This document shows positions 1 to 7,363 of a DNA stretch of 20,166 nucleotides, one piece after another. Position 1 is the first letter of the stretch, and the number at the start of each line of letters is the position of its first letter. The stretch is from DATJBC01 sp035515515 (GTDB lineage Bacteria > Actinomycetota > Acidimicrobiia > Acidimicrobiales > UBA8190): NCBI GenBank assembly GCA_035515515.1, contig DATJBC010000221.1, positions 1 to 20,166 of the forward strand. Reading direction: 5' to 3'. Under the pieces are notes generated by a model. That model saw nothing but the letters and a program-made list of their open reading frames with translations. It had not been told where the DNA came from and did no database searches. The position numbers were made by a program, and so were the translations under genes.

Positions 1-1
1 G

Positions 2-1639
2 GTCAGCCGCGGGGTCAGGCTGCGGGCGCACCCGGTCCCGACGTCGGTGGCCGACGACATGGTCTGCTTCGAGGCCATCGTGCCGGCGCACGAGGAGTGG
101 ACCGGGTGCCTCGAGATCCACCCCGTCATCGAGGGCAAGGCCATCGATCCCCGCTATCTGTGCGGACAGCCGGTCGACCGCGCCGCGCCGGCCGAGCGCC
201 TGGCCAAGTGGCGCCGCCAGGTTCCCCAGATCGAGACCGACCACGAGGGCCTGCGCACGGTGATCGCCTCGAGTGCCGAGGACCTTGGCGCCCTGCGCAT
301 CTTCGACCCCGACTTCCCCGAGCGGGTGGTGCTCGCCGCCGGCGCGCCCTGGTTCATGACGGTGTTCGGGCGCGACTCGCTCATCACCTCCTGGATGGCA
401 CTGCTCGTCGACCCCGACCTCGCCCTCGGGGTGCTGCAGACCCTGGCGCGCTTCCAAGGGCGCAACATCGACCCCCGCAGCGAGGAGCAGCCCGGCCGGA
501 TCCTGCACGAGATGCGCTTCGGCGACGCCCCGTCGCTGTCGCTGGGCGGGGGGAGCATCTACTACGGGACCGCCGACGCCACGCCGCTGTTCGTCACCCT
601 GCTGGGGGAGCTGCGGCGCTGGGGCCTGGCCCGCGAGGTGGTCGACGAGCTGTTGCCCAACGCCGAGCGGGCCCTGGAGTGGATCGAGAACTACGGCGAC
701 CTCGACGGCGACGGCTACGTCGAGTACCAGCGGATGACCGACCGGGGCCTCGCCAACCAGGGCTGGAAGGACTCGGGGGACGGGATCCGCTACGTCGACG
801 GGCGGGTGGCCCAGGCGCCCATCGCCCTGTGCGAGGTGCAGGCCTACGTGTACAGCGCCTACCTGGCCCGCGCGCACTTCGCCCGGGAGGCGGGCGACGA
901 AGCCACCTTCGAGCGCTTCCGCGCCAAGGCCACCCGCCTCAAGGCCGACTTCAACCGCGACTTCTGGCTCGAGGACAAGGGATGGTTCGCCGTCGGCCTC
1001 GACGCCGAGAAGCGCCCGATCGACTCGCTCACCTCGAACATCGGCCACTGCCTGTGGACGGGGATCGTCGACCAGGACAAGGCACGGACCGTGGCCGCCA
1101 AGCTCATGTCGCCCGACATGTTCAGCGGATGGGGGGTGCGCACCCTGGCCACCTCCATGGGCGGGTACAACCCCATCAGCTACCACTGCGGGTCGGTGTG
1201 GCCGCACGACACGTCGATCGTGGCCGCCGGGCTCGCCCGTTACGGGTTCATGGAGGAGGCGTTGTCGCTGGTGTGCGCGCTGCTCGAGGCGGCGTCGACG
1301 CTGGGGGGCCGGCTGCCCGAGCTGTTCTGCGGCCTGGACCGTTCGGAGTTCTCGTCGCCCGTGGCCTATCCCACGTCCTGCTCGCCCCAGGCGTGGTCGG
1401 CGGCGTCACCGCTGCTGGGGCTGCGCATCATGCTGCGCCTGGACCCCTGGGTCCCCTACGGCAAGACGTGGCTGGCGCCGCAGCTCCCCGACGGTATGAA
1501 GTACCTGAAGGTCGAGGGCATCCCGCTGGCCGGGTCGCGCGTCACCGTGGAGGTCGAGGGCGACGACGTCGACGTCCAGGGGCTGCCCCCTGAGGTGGAG
1601 CTCGTCACCGAGCCCCGCCACCCGGCCACCGCGGTGTAG
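2..1639 (+). CDS. Glycogen debranching enzyme / amylo-alpha-1,6-glucosidase-type glycoside hydrolase, 5'-truncated by window edge
   Basis: The frame is open to the left edge, and the codons before the GTG at 47 read like the family (RGVRLRAHPVPTSV). The real start therefore lies outside and 47 is internal. The first residues fit the end of the beta-rich GDE N-terminal domain. The rest is an (alpha/alpha)6-barrel glucosidase domain. Motifs counted from 47 include PWFMTVFGRDS (101-111), YYGTADATP (172-180), NQGWKDSGD (237-245), where the Asp is the probable general acid, and YHCGSVWPHD near residue 385. Relatives of about 700 residues hydrolyse alpha-1,6 branches or related alpha-glucosides in the cytoplasm. 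The exact substrate is not visible. The stop at 1637-1639 lies five bases from the convergent lipoprotein gene's stop. The family call is firm; the glycogen specificity is inferred. Confidence 0.88.
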   Translation, partial: VSRGVRLRAHPVPTSVADDMVCFEAIVPAHEEWTGCLEIHPVIEGKAIDPRYLCGQPVDRAAPAERLAKWRRQVPQIETDHEGLRTVIASSAEDLGALRIFDPDFPERVVLAAGAPWFMTVFGRDSLITSWMALLVDPDLALGVLQTLARFQGRNIDPRSEEQPGRILHEMRFGDAPSLSLGGGSIYYGTADATPLFVTLLGELRRWGLAREVVDELLPNAERALEWIENYGDLDGDGYVEYQRMTDRGLANQGWKDSGDGIRYVDGRVAQAPIALCEVQAYVYSAYLARAHFAREAGDEATFERFRAKATRLKADFNRDFWLEDKGWFAVGLDAEKRPIDSLTSNIGHCLWTGIVDQDKARTVAAKLMSPDMFSGWGVRTLATSMGGYNPISYHCGSVWPHDTSIVAAGLARYGFMEEALSLVCALLEAASTLGGRLPELFCGLDRSEFSSPVAYPTSCSPQAWSAASPLLGLRIMLRLDPWVPYGKTWLAPQLPDGMKYLKVEGIPLAGSRVTVEVEGDDVDVQGLPPEVELVTEPRHPATAV

Positions 1640-1644
1640 GCGGG

Positions 1645-2706
1645 TCAGCCCTCGGACAGGGTGTGCAGCCCGGCCACGGGCCCGAGCGGCGCGTGCAGGA
1701 CCTGGCTCTGCGCGCCGCCCAGGGGCACCACGCTGTCCACCGTCTGGGTGGTGGCGGCCGTGCTGGGGCACCCGCTGTAGGGGCGCCGCGCCACCACCTG
1801 CAGGCTGGTCGTTGCCGAGGTGGGGACCTCGGTCCAGCCGTAGTAGCTGCCGCAGGGCGGGACGCTCACCGTGACCGCCGTGCTGGAGGGGCCGACGACG
1901 CTCCACGGCACCGACACGAGTTCGTCGGGGGCCTCGGCGTGCGGTCCCTGCTCGTCCCCGCCGCAGCCCTCGACACCGGCACTGGTGTAGGCGACCACGT
2001 CCCGGCCGGTGTCGGCGTCGACGATCACGGCCACGTACGCCCCGGTGGCGTGACGGGCCGCAGTCGTGGTCGTGGCGGGCGACGCCCCGCAGCGCGGGCC
2101 CCAGACGATGCCCACCCACGCCAGGCGGCCGTCGTAGCGGGCGATCGACGCCGCGGGCGGGCCCGACGTGCTCGTCGTGCCCGGCGCGCTCGACGCGGGT
2201 GGTGACGTCGTGGTGCTCAGGGACGTCGTGGTGCTCGACGCCGCCGTGGCGGCGGCCCGCGCCGTGGTGCTCGTGGTGGCGTTCGTGGTCGTGGGGGAGC
2301 CGGGCGCCCCGGCGGCCGCGGTGGACGTCGTGCCGGCCGGGGCGCGCGCTGCGGGGGCGGTGCTCGACGTGGGGCCGGTGACGTCCTGGGCGATCGTCAC
2401 CAACCCCAGGCCGAAGACCGCGAACCGGTAGTCAGCGGCGACGGCGTCGGCGGCCCGGAAGACGGTGTTGGCGGCGGACTCCGAGAGCCGGGCGCGCTGG
2501 TGCCCGGGCGGCTGCACCACGAGCCCGCCGTCGTCGAGGTCGACGGTCGAGGCGAACTTGCCGCCCGACACCGACGAGATCGACGGCAGCCCCGAGGCCG
2601 GCGCCGAGCTCGACACCCCGGTGGGGGAGGCCTTGGCGCACGCGCACAGCCCTGCCGCCACGCCCACCAGCACGGTCACCCGCACCAGTGTGGTCGCCGG
2701 GCGCAC
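1645..2706 (-). CDS. Putative secreted lipoprotein with Ser/Thr-rich linker, function unknown
   Basis: The 353-residue product starts at a GTG. The N terminus is a short charged region, a hydrophobic stretch (about 7-20) and a possible lipobox, LCAC, with the acceptor at Cys23. The Cys at -2 is unusual, so plain secretion is also possible. Residues about 35-108 form a small N-terminal region. Residues about 111-188 are almost only Ser, Thr, Ala, Pro and Gly, a low-complexity spacer like those of wall-exposed actinobacterial proteins. The C-terminal part (about 190-353) has four Cys (206, 248, 285, 313) that could make two disulfides. I recognise no catalytic motif. A CAGACT hexamer ends seven bases before the start codon, suggesting a leaderless transcript. 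The gene is divergent from the sugar kinase with a 40-base gap. Confidence 0.7.
   Translation of the reverse strand: MRPATTLVRVTVLVGVAAGLCACAKASPTGVSSSAPASGLPSISSVSGGKFASTVDLDDGGLVVQPPGHQRARLSESAANTVFRAADAVAADYRFAVFGLGLVTIAQDVTGPTSSTAPAARAPAGTTSTAAAGAPGSPTTTNATTSTTARAAATAASSTTTSLSTTTSPPASSAPGTTSTSGPPAASIARYDGRLAWVGIVWGPRCGASPATTTTAARHATGAYVAVIVDADTGRDVVAYTSAGVEGCGGDEQGPHAEAPDELVSVPWSVVGPSSTAVTVSVPPCGSYYGWTEVPTSATTSLQVVARRPYSGCPSTAATTQTVDSVVPLGGAQSQVLHAPLGPVAGLHTLSEG
2204..2236. repeat. 15-bp direct repeat within the Ser/Thr-linker coding region
   Basis: GACGTCGTGGTGCTC occurs at 2204-2218 and again at 2222-2236, an 18-base period. On the minus strand both copies encode a Ser-Thr-Thr-Thr-Ser block. 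This is coding low complexity from local duplication, not a CRISPR or regulatory array. Confidence 0.7.
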
Positions 2707-2713
2707 GGCCCAC

Positions 2714-2719
2714 AGTCTG
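2714..2719 (-). promoter_or_regulatory. Putative -10 of the lipoprotein gene (leaderless)
   Basis: Minus-strand CAGACT is followed by seven bases and the GTG at 2706. The A at position 2 and T at position 6 fit the actinobacterial -10 consensus. No clear Shine-Dalgarno sequence is present. Confidence 0.45.
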
Positions 2720-2734
2720 CCCGCGGCGCGGCGT

Positions 2735-2740
2735 TAGGCT
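2735..2740 (+). promoter_or_regulatory. Putative -10 of the FGGY kinase gene (leaderless)
   Basis: TAGGCT is followed by six bases and the ATG at 2747. This is the spacing expected when transcription starts at the start codon. It lies back to back with the lipoprotein -10, with 15 bases between them. Confidence 0.55.
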
Positions 2741-2746
2741 GCGTCA

Positions 2747-4351
2747 ATGCCGCCGGGACTCCACGACAGCGGCGTGTCGGCGGTGTCCCAGGAGGACGCA
2801 TGCGTCCTGGCCGTCGACCTCGGCACCGGCGGCCCCAAGGCCGCCGTGGTGTCGGCCCGGGGCGCCGTGGTGGCCAGCGCGTCGGAGCCCGTCGCCCTCC
2901 GCCTGCTGCCGGCCGGCGGCGCCGAGCAGGATCCCGAGGCGTGGTGGGCCGCCATCGCCGCCGCGGCGCGCCGCGCCGTGGCCGACGCCGGCGTCGAGCC
3001 GTCGCGGCTGGTGGGCGTGGGCTGCACCGCCCAGTGGTCGGGCACGGTGGCGTGCGACGCCGAGGGCAGGCCGCTGCGGCCCGCGGTGATCTGGATGGAC
3101 TCGCGGGGCAGCGCGGCGATCCGGCGCCAGGTGAGCGGCACGGTCAACGTCCTGGGGTACGACGTCCGCAAGATCCAGCGCTGGGTACGGCTCACCGGCG
3201 GCGCGCCGGGCCAGTCGGGCAAGGACCCCACCGCCCACATCCTGTGGATCCGCGAGGCCGAGCCCCAGGTGTACGCCGCCACGCACAAGTTCCTCGAGCC
3301 CGTCGACTGGGTGAACCACCGCCTGACGGGTCGCTTCTCGGCGTCGTTCGACTCCATCGCCGCGCACTGGGTCACCGACAACCGGCGCATCGCGGCGGTG
3401 GACTACGACGAGACGCTGCTCCGCATGGCGGGCATCGAGCGTGCCAAGCTCCCCGACCTCGTGCCGTCGGCCACCGTCGTGGGGCCGCTCACCGACGGGG
3501 CTGCCGCCGAGCTGGGCGTCCCCGCCGGCCTTCCCGTGGTGACGGGGACCGGCGACGTCCACTCGGCGGCGGTGGGGTCGGGCGCGGTGGCCGACTACGC
3601 CGGGCACCTCTACATCGGGACGTCCTCGTGGATCTCGTGCCACGTGCCGTTCAAGAAGACCGACGCCATGCACAACGTGGCGTCCATCCCCGCGGCGGTC
3701 CCCGGGCGGTACCTGGTGGCCGACGAACACGAGACGGCGGGCGCCTGCCTCACCTTCCTGGCCGACACGCTGTTCCCCGACGGCGCGCCCGGGGGTGCCA
3801 CGAGCGTCTACCGCCATCTCGACGACGTGGCGGCCAAGGTCCCGGCGGGGTCCAACGGGGCCATCTTCACCCCCTGGCTGAACGGAGAGCGCTCACCGGT
3901 CGATGACCACACCATCCGGGGCGGCTTCCACAACCTGTCGCTCGCCACCACGCGCGACGACATGGTGCGGGCCGTGTACGAGGGCGTGGCCTTCAACAGC
4001 CGGTGGCTGCTCGGCGCCGTCGAGCGCTTCGTGGGCCGGCGCTTCGACGATCTGGCCTTCATCGGGGGCGGGGCGAACTCCGACGTGTGGTCCCAGATAC
4101 ACGCGGACGTCATGGGGCGGCGCATCCGGCAGGTGTCGGAGCCCGTGCTGGCCAACGTGCGCGGCGCGGCCATGCTCACCCTGCTGGCCCTGGGACGCGC
4201 CCGGGTCGCCGACATGGCGGCCATGGTGGAGACGGGTGCCAGCTACGAGCCCGACCCGTCGCACGCCCCCGCCTACGACGAGCTGTTCGCGGAGTTCGTC
4301 AACCTCTACAAGCAGACCAAGCAGATCCACCGGCGGCTCAACCGCCACTGA
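2747..4351 (+). CDS. FGGY-family carbohydrate kinase (xylulokinase-like)
   Basis: The 534-residue protein has the two actin-like ATPase domains of FGGY kinases, which transfer ATP phosphate to a sugar or polyol in the cytoplasm. Visible landmarks are the phosphate loop DLGTGGPKAA (24-33), GVGCTAQWSG and VIWMDSRG near residues 90-120, TGTGDVHSAAVGSG near 270, the FTPWLNGERSP segment near 375, and the ATP-binding FIGGGANSDVW near 440. Length is slightly above the usual 480-520. The start is the ATG placed six bases after a TAGGCT hexamer. The closest general type seems to be xylulokinase, but no isomerase, transporter or sugar dehydrogenase lies beside it, so the substrate is unknown. It ends convergent with the glutamine-synthetase-like gene across a hairpin. 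Confidence 0.88.
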   Translation: MPPGLHDSGVSAVSQEDACVLAVDLGTGGPKAAVVSARGAVVASASEPVALRLLPAGGAEQDPEAWWAAIAAAARRAVADAGVEPSRLVGVGCTAQWSGTVACDAEGRPLRPAVIWMDSRGSAAIRRQVSGTVNVLGYDVRKIQRWVRLTGGAPGQSGKDPTAHILWIREAEPQVYAATHKFLEPVDWVNHRLTGRFSASFDSIAAHWVTDNRRIAAVDYDETLLRMAGIERAKLPDLVPSATVVGPLTDGAAAELGVPAGLPVVTGTGDVHSAAVGSGAVADYAGHLYIGTSSWISCHVPFKKTDAMHNVASIPAAVPGRYLVADEHETAGACLTFLADTLFPDGAPGGATSVYRHLDDVAAKVPAGSNGAIFTPWLNGERSPVDDHTIRGGFHNLSLATTRDDMVRAVYEGVAFNSRWLLGAVERFVGRRFDDLAFIGGGANSDVWSQIHADVMGRRIRQVSEPVLANVRGAAMLTLLALGRARVADMAAMVETGASYEPDPSHAPAYDELFAEFVNLYKQTKQIHRRLNRH

Positions 4352-4366
4352 GGCCCACCCGCCACG

Positions 4367-4383
4367 CCGGGGGTGCCCCCCGG
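4367..4383. terminator. GC hairpin between convergent genes, likely bidirectional terminator
   Basis: CCGGGGG and CCCCCGG form a perfect 7-bp stem around a TGC loop, placed in the 37-base gap between two convergent stops. There is no T-run, as is common for proposed terminators in high-GC actinobacteria. Confidence 0.5.
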
Positions 4384-4388
4384 ATGCG

Positions 4389-5747
4389 TCAGATCCGTTC
4401 GAAGTTGCGGCGCAGCTCCCAGTCGGTGACGGTGCGGTTGGCGTGCAGCGCCTCCTGGCGCGCCGTGTTCACCAGGTGGTGGTGCACCTCGTCGCCGAAG
4501 GCGTGGGCCGCGATGGGGCTGCGCTCGAGCTCGCCGATGGCCTCCACCAGGGTGGTGGGGATGCGGGGCACGTCGACCGCGGCGTAGGCGTTCCCCGGGT
4601 AGGGCGGACCGAGCTCGAGGCCGTGCTCGATGCCCCACATCCCCGCCGCCATGACCCCGGCCAGGGCCAGGTAGGGGTTCACGTCGGCGCCGGGGATGCG
4701 GCACTCGACCCGCCGTCGCTCGCCGCCGCCCACCACGCGGAATCCGCACGTCCGGTTGTCGACGCCCCACACGGCGGCGGTGGGGGCCCACGAGCCGGGA
4801 AGGTAGCGCTTGTAGGAGTTGACGTACGGCGCCCACAGCCAGGCCAACTCCCGGGCTCCGTGGAGCAGGCCGGCGAGGAACTGCCGACCCTCAGCCGACA
4901 GCCGGTCGGGGCCGGCGTGGCCCGCCATGCGGCTGGCTCCGCTGGCGGCGTCCCACAGGCTGGCGTGGATGTGGCACGAGGACCCCACCTCGTCCATCGA
5001 CCACTTGGCCATGAACGACGCCGAGCGCCCGCACTGCTGTGCGATCTCCTTGACGCCGTTCTTGAACACCAGATGGCGGTCGGCAACCTCGAGGGCGCGG
5101 CCGTAGGTGACGTTGACCTCGTGCTGGCCCCTGCCCGCCTCGCCCTTGGAGAACTCCACCGGGATCCCCGCTGCCTGCATCTCGTTGCGGATGCGGCGCA
5201 GGACGTACTCCTCGCGCGAGGTCTGCAGCAGCTGGTAGTCCTCGAGCGTCGAGACGTGCGGGTGCAGGTCGCGCCATCCCCGGGCGGCGGCCTCCTCGTA
5301 GGTCTCGTTGAACAGGTAGAACTCGAGCTCGGTGGCGCACCGCACGTCGAGCCCGGCGGACAGGGCCCGCTCGATCTGGCGCCGCAGGACCGTGCGCGGC
5401 GCCACCTCCACGTCCTGGCCGTCCGGGCGCGTGACGTCGCACACGACCATGGCCGAGCCCTCCAGCCACGGCAGGAGCCGGAGCGTGGAGAGGTCGGGCA
5501 GGGCCACCACGTCGCCGTAGCCGGTCTCCCAGCTCGTGAACCGGTAGCCATCGAGCGGTTCCAGGTCCACGTCGACGGCCAGGAGGTAGTCGCAGGCCTC
5601 GATGCCGTGCTCCAGCACGTGCTCGAGGAAGAAGCCCCCCGTCACGCGCTTGCCCACGGGGCGACCCTGCATGTCGGGGAACGCCACCACCACGGTGTCG
5701 ATGTCGCCCGACCCGATGCGACGCCTCAGCTCCTCGAGCTCGAGCAT
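4389..5747 (-). CDS. Glutamine synthetase family protein, gamma-glutamylamine ligase type (GlnA4/GlnA3/PuuA-like)
   Basis: The 452-residue protein carries a glutamine-synthetase fold: N-terminal beta-grasp (about 15-105), then the catalytic domain. Active-site motifs are TELEF (139-143; metal ligands Glu140 and Glu142), EAGRGQHEV (203-211), CHIHASL (258-264), NSYKRYLPG (310-318) and RVECRIPGADVNPYLA (346-361). Family enzymes use ATP to join glutamate to ammonia or an amine. The neighbours argue for an amine: SDR, C26 gamma-glutamyl hydrolase and aldehyde dehydrogenase. From memory, Mycobacterium tuberculosis Rv2857c-Rv2860c (SDR, AldC, amidotransferase, GlnA4) has the same four families. Streptomyces relatives act on polyamines or ethanolamine. 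It lies 58 bases downstream of the SDR gene on the same strand and may be cotranscribed. Amine identity is inferred. Confidence 0.88.
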   Translation of the reverse strand: MLELEELRRRIGSGDIDTVVVAFPDMQGRPVGKRVTGGFFLEHVLEHGIEACDYLLAVDVDLEPLDGYRFTSWETGYGDVVALPDLSTLRLLPWLEGSAMVVCDVTRPDGQDVEVAPRTVLRRQIERALSAGLDVRCATELEFYLFNETYEEAAARGWRDLHPHVSTLEDYQLLQTSREEYVLRRIRNEMQAAGIPVEFSKGEAGRGQHEVNVTYGRALEVADRHLVFKNGVKEIAQQCGRSASFMAKWSMDEVGSSCHIHASLWDAASGASRMAGHAGPDRLSAEGRQFLAGLLHGARELAWLWAPYVNSYKRYLPGSWAPTAAVWGVDNRTCGFRVVGGGERRRVECRIPGADVNPYLALAGVMAAGMWGIEHGLELGPPYPGNAYAAVDVPRIPTTLVEAIGELERSPIAAHAFGDEVHHHLVNTARQEALHANRTVTDWELRRNFERI

Positions 5748-5753
5748 GCCCGC

Positions 5754-5759
5754 ACGATT
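5754..5759 (-). promoter_or_regulatory. Weak putative -10 before the glutamine-synthetase-like gene
   Basis: Minus-strand AATCGT stands six bases before the ATG at 5747. It matches only the A2 and T6 positions, so an internal promoter in the SDR-ligase operon is possible but weak. There is no obvious Shine-Dalgarno sequence. Confidence 0.2.
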
Positions 5760-5787
5760 GCACGGGGTGGGGGTGGCGTCCAGAACC

Positions 5788-5804
5788 GCCGGCCCGCCGC
5801 CGGC
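5788..5804. other. Inverted repeat between SDR and ligase genes
   Basis: GCCGGC at 5788-5793 pairs with GCCGGC at 5799-5804 around a five-base loop, just beyond the SDR stop. It could attenuate or stabilise the transcript. Such GC repeats also arise by chance in DNA of this composition. Confidence 0.25.
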
Positions 5805-5805
5805 G

Positions 5806-6585
5806 CTACTCGGGCGTGACGTACGCGGCGGTGATGCCGCCGTCCACGACGAGGGCCGATCCCGTCATGAACGAGGACTCGTCGGACGCCAGGAACAGCG
5901 CCGCCCGGGCGATCTCCTCGGGGCGGCCCAGGCGCCCCATGGGGACGTGCACCAGGCGTCGTTCCCGGCGTCCCGGGTCCGACAACAGCTCCGCCAGGAG
6001 CGGGGTGTCGATGGGGCCCGGGCACAGGGCGTTGGCCCGGATGCCCGAACGGGCGTACTCCACGGCCAGCTCCCGGGTGAAGGCCAGCACACCGCCTTTC
6101 GACGCCGTGTAGGCCACCTGCGCCGTGGCCGCCCCCATGAGCGCCACGAACGAGGCAACGTTGACGATCGACCCGCCTCCCGAGTCGAGCATGGCGGGGA
6201 TGGCGCCGCGACAGCACAGCCACACGCCCTTGAGGTTCACCGTCATGACGCGGTCCCATGTGCCGGGGGGCGTGTCGAGGACCCCGCCGTCGTCGCCCGG
6301 GAAGATGCCTGCGTTGTTGAACAGGACGTGCAGCCCTCCGAGCTGCCCGGTGGCAGCGGCCACGACGTCGCCCACCTGCGACTCGTCGGCCACGTCGGCG
6401 GCCACGGCCAGCGCCCGGCCCCCGTGGTCGAGGATGTGGGCGGCCGTCTCGCGTGCCGCCTCGCCGGCCACGTCCACCGCAACGACCGCCGCGCCCTCGG
6501 AGGCGAAGAGCCCGGCTGCCACCTTTCCGATGCCGCTGCCCGCACCGGTGATGACCGCCACCTTGGCGTCCAGTCGTGCCGTCAC
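5806..6585 (-). CDS. SDR-family NAD(P)-dependent oxidoreductase in the amine gamma-glutamylation locus
   Basis: The 259-residue product is a classical short-chain dehydrogenase. It has the Rossmann motif TGAGSGIG (13-20), Asp38 after beta-2 (suggesting NAD preference), NNAG (90-93), catalytic Ser145, Tyr159 and Lys163 (YTASK), and the C-terminal VVDGGITA. Such sequences are often labelled 3-oxoacyl-ACP reductase, but the context here is an amine pathway. It could oxidise the alcohol of a gamma-glutamylated amino alcohol to the aldehyde used by the dehydrogenase at 7360-8748. That role is inference; the fold and catalytic residues are directly visible. The GTG start sits six bases after a TAGGGT hexamer. 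It precedes the ligase gene and is divergent from the hydrolase gene. Confidence 0.88.
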   Translation of the reverse strand: MTARLDAKVAVITGAGSGIGKVAAGLFASEGAAVVAVDVAGEAARETAAHILDHGGRALAVAADVADESQVGDVVAAATGQLGGLHVLFNNAGIFPGDDGGVLDTPPGTWDRVMTVNLKGVWLCCRGAIPAMLDSGGGSIVNVASFVALMGAATAQVAYTASKGGVLAFTRELAVEYARSGIRANALCPGPIDTPLLAELLSDPGRRERRLVHVPMGRLGRPEEIARAALFLASDESSFMTGSALVVDGGITAAYVTPE

Positions 6586-6591
6586 GCTCAG

Positions 6592-6597
6592 ACCCTA
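6592..6597 (-). promoter_or_regulatory. Putative -10 of the SDR-ligase operon (leaderless)
   Basis: Minus-strand TAGGGT is followed by six bases and the GTG at 6585. Confidence 0.5.
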
Positions 6598-6639
6598 TCC
6601 GGGACGCCGCACCACGCCCGGGGGCGCGCGGGCGGATGT

Positions 6640-6645
6640 GATACT
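6640..6645 (+). promoter_or_regulatory. Putative -10 of the hydrolase-ALDH operon (leaderless)
   Basis: GATACT, preceded by TGT in extended -10 style, stands seven bases before the GTG at 6653. It favours 6653 over the in-frame GTG at 6638, which overlaps the hexamer. Confidence 0.5.
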
Positions 6646-6652
6646 GGTCGCC

Positions 6653-7363
6653 GTGCTGTCGTCGTCCCCGCCCGTCGTGGGTGTGACCACCTACCGCCAG
6701 CGGGCGTCGTGGGGCCCCTGGGACCGGGTGGCCGCGCTGGTGCCGGCCTCCTACGTGGCGTCGGTCGCCGCCGCCGGCGGGCTGCCCGTGCTGCTCCCCC
6801 CCTGCGAGGTCGGCGACGACGCCGCGCCCGCCCTGGTGGGCGCCCTCGACGCGCTCGTGCTCGTCGGCGGGGGAGACATCGACCCCGCCCGCTACGGCCA
6901 GGAGCCCCACCCCGCCACGGCGGGGGTCGACGCCGGCCGGGACGCCAGCGAGATCGCCCTGCTGTGCGCCGCGCTGGAGGCCGAGCTCCCCGTGCTCGCC
7001 ATCTGCCGGGGGATGCAGCTGCTCAACGTGCACCTCGGAGGCACGCTCATCCAGCACGTGCCCGAGGCGCTGGGCCACGCCGGTCACCAGCCCGCCGCGG
7101 GCTGCTTCGCCGACGTGGAGGTGCGCACCGAGCAGGGGACGCTCGCCGCCCAGATCGTGGGCGAGTCCACGGTGGTCCGCTGCTCGCACCACCAGGCGCT
7201 GTCCGACGTGGGTGCCGGCCTCGTGGTCTCGGCCCGCGCCGCCGACGGGCTGGTCGAGGCGGTGGAGCTGGCCTCGGCCCGGTTCGTCCTGGGCGTGCAG
7301 TGGCACCCCGAGGAGGACGGCGACGGCCGCCTGTTCGACGCCTTGATGGACAGCGTCCGGTGA
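6653..7363 (+). CDS. Class I glutamine amidotransferase-like gamma-glutamyl hydrolase (peptidase C26, PuuD-like)
   Basis: The 236-residue protein has the C26 hydrolase layout: N-terminal VVGVTTYRQ, then VGGGDIDPARYG (71-82), the nucleophile elbow AICRGMQLLNVHLGG (116-130) with Cys118, a conserved SHHQAL segment (178-183), and the His-Glu pair in VQWHPEED (215-222; His218, Glu220). PuuD relatives cleave gamma-Glu-GABA to glutamate and GABA. Here it should release the oxidised amine from its glutamate carrier. The frame stays open far upstream over the SDR gene. The GTG at 6653 gives family length and fits a -10 seven bases ahead; GTG 6638 is the alternative. Its stop overlaps the next start (GTGA), implying translational coupling with the aldehyde dehydrogenase. 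Confidence 0.88.
   Translation: MLSSSPPVVGVTTYRQRASWGPWDRVAALVPASYVASVAAAGGLPVLLPPCEVGDDAAPALVGALDALVLVGGGDIDPARYGQEPHPATAGVDAGRDASEIALLCAALEAELPVLAICRGMQLLNVHLGGTLIQHVPEALGHAGHQPAAGCFADVEVRTEQGTLAAQIVGESTVVRCSHHQALSDVGAGLVVSARAADGLVEAVELASARFVLGVQWHPEEDGDGRLFDALMDSVR

Noticed and set aside
2170..2380. Repetitive stretch that could be mistaken for a tandem or CRISPR-like array
   Set aside because: Repeats are short and imperfect, apart from one 15-base pair, and are explained by Ser/Thr codons of the minus-strand gene.
4389..5747. Calling this the main ammonium-assimilating glutamine synthetase GlnA
   Set aside because: Neighbours are amine-catabolism genes, and the usual GlnA regulatory tyrosine segment is not recognisable, so a gamma-glutamylamine ligase is more likely.
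6125..6652. Upstream extension of the C26 hydrolase frame
   Set aside because: It is antisense to the SDR gene and lacks family similarity. GTG 6653 gives the usual length. GTG 6638 remains a minor alternative.
5602..7359. Upstream extension of the aldehyde dehydrogenase frame
   Set aside because: It runs antisense through the SDR and in another frame through the hydrolase. The family N terminus starts at GTG 7360, which overlaps the hydrolase stop.
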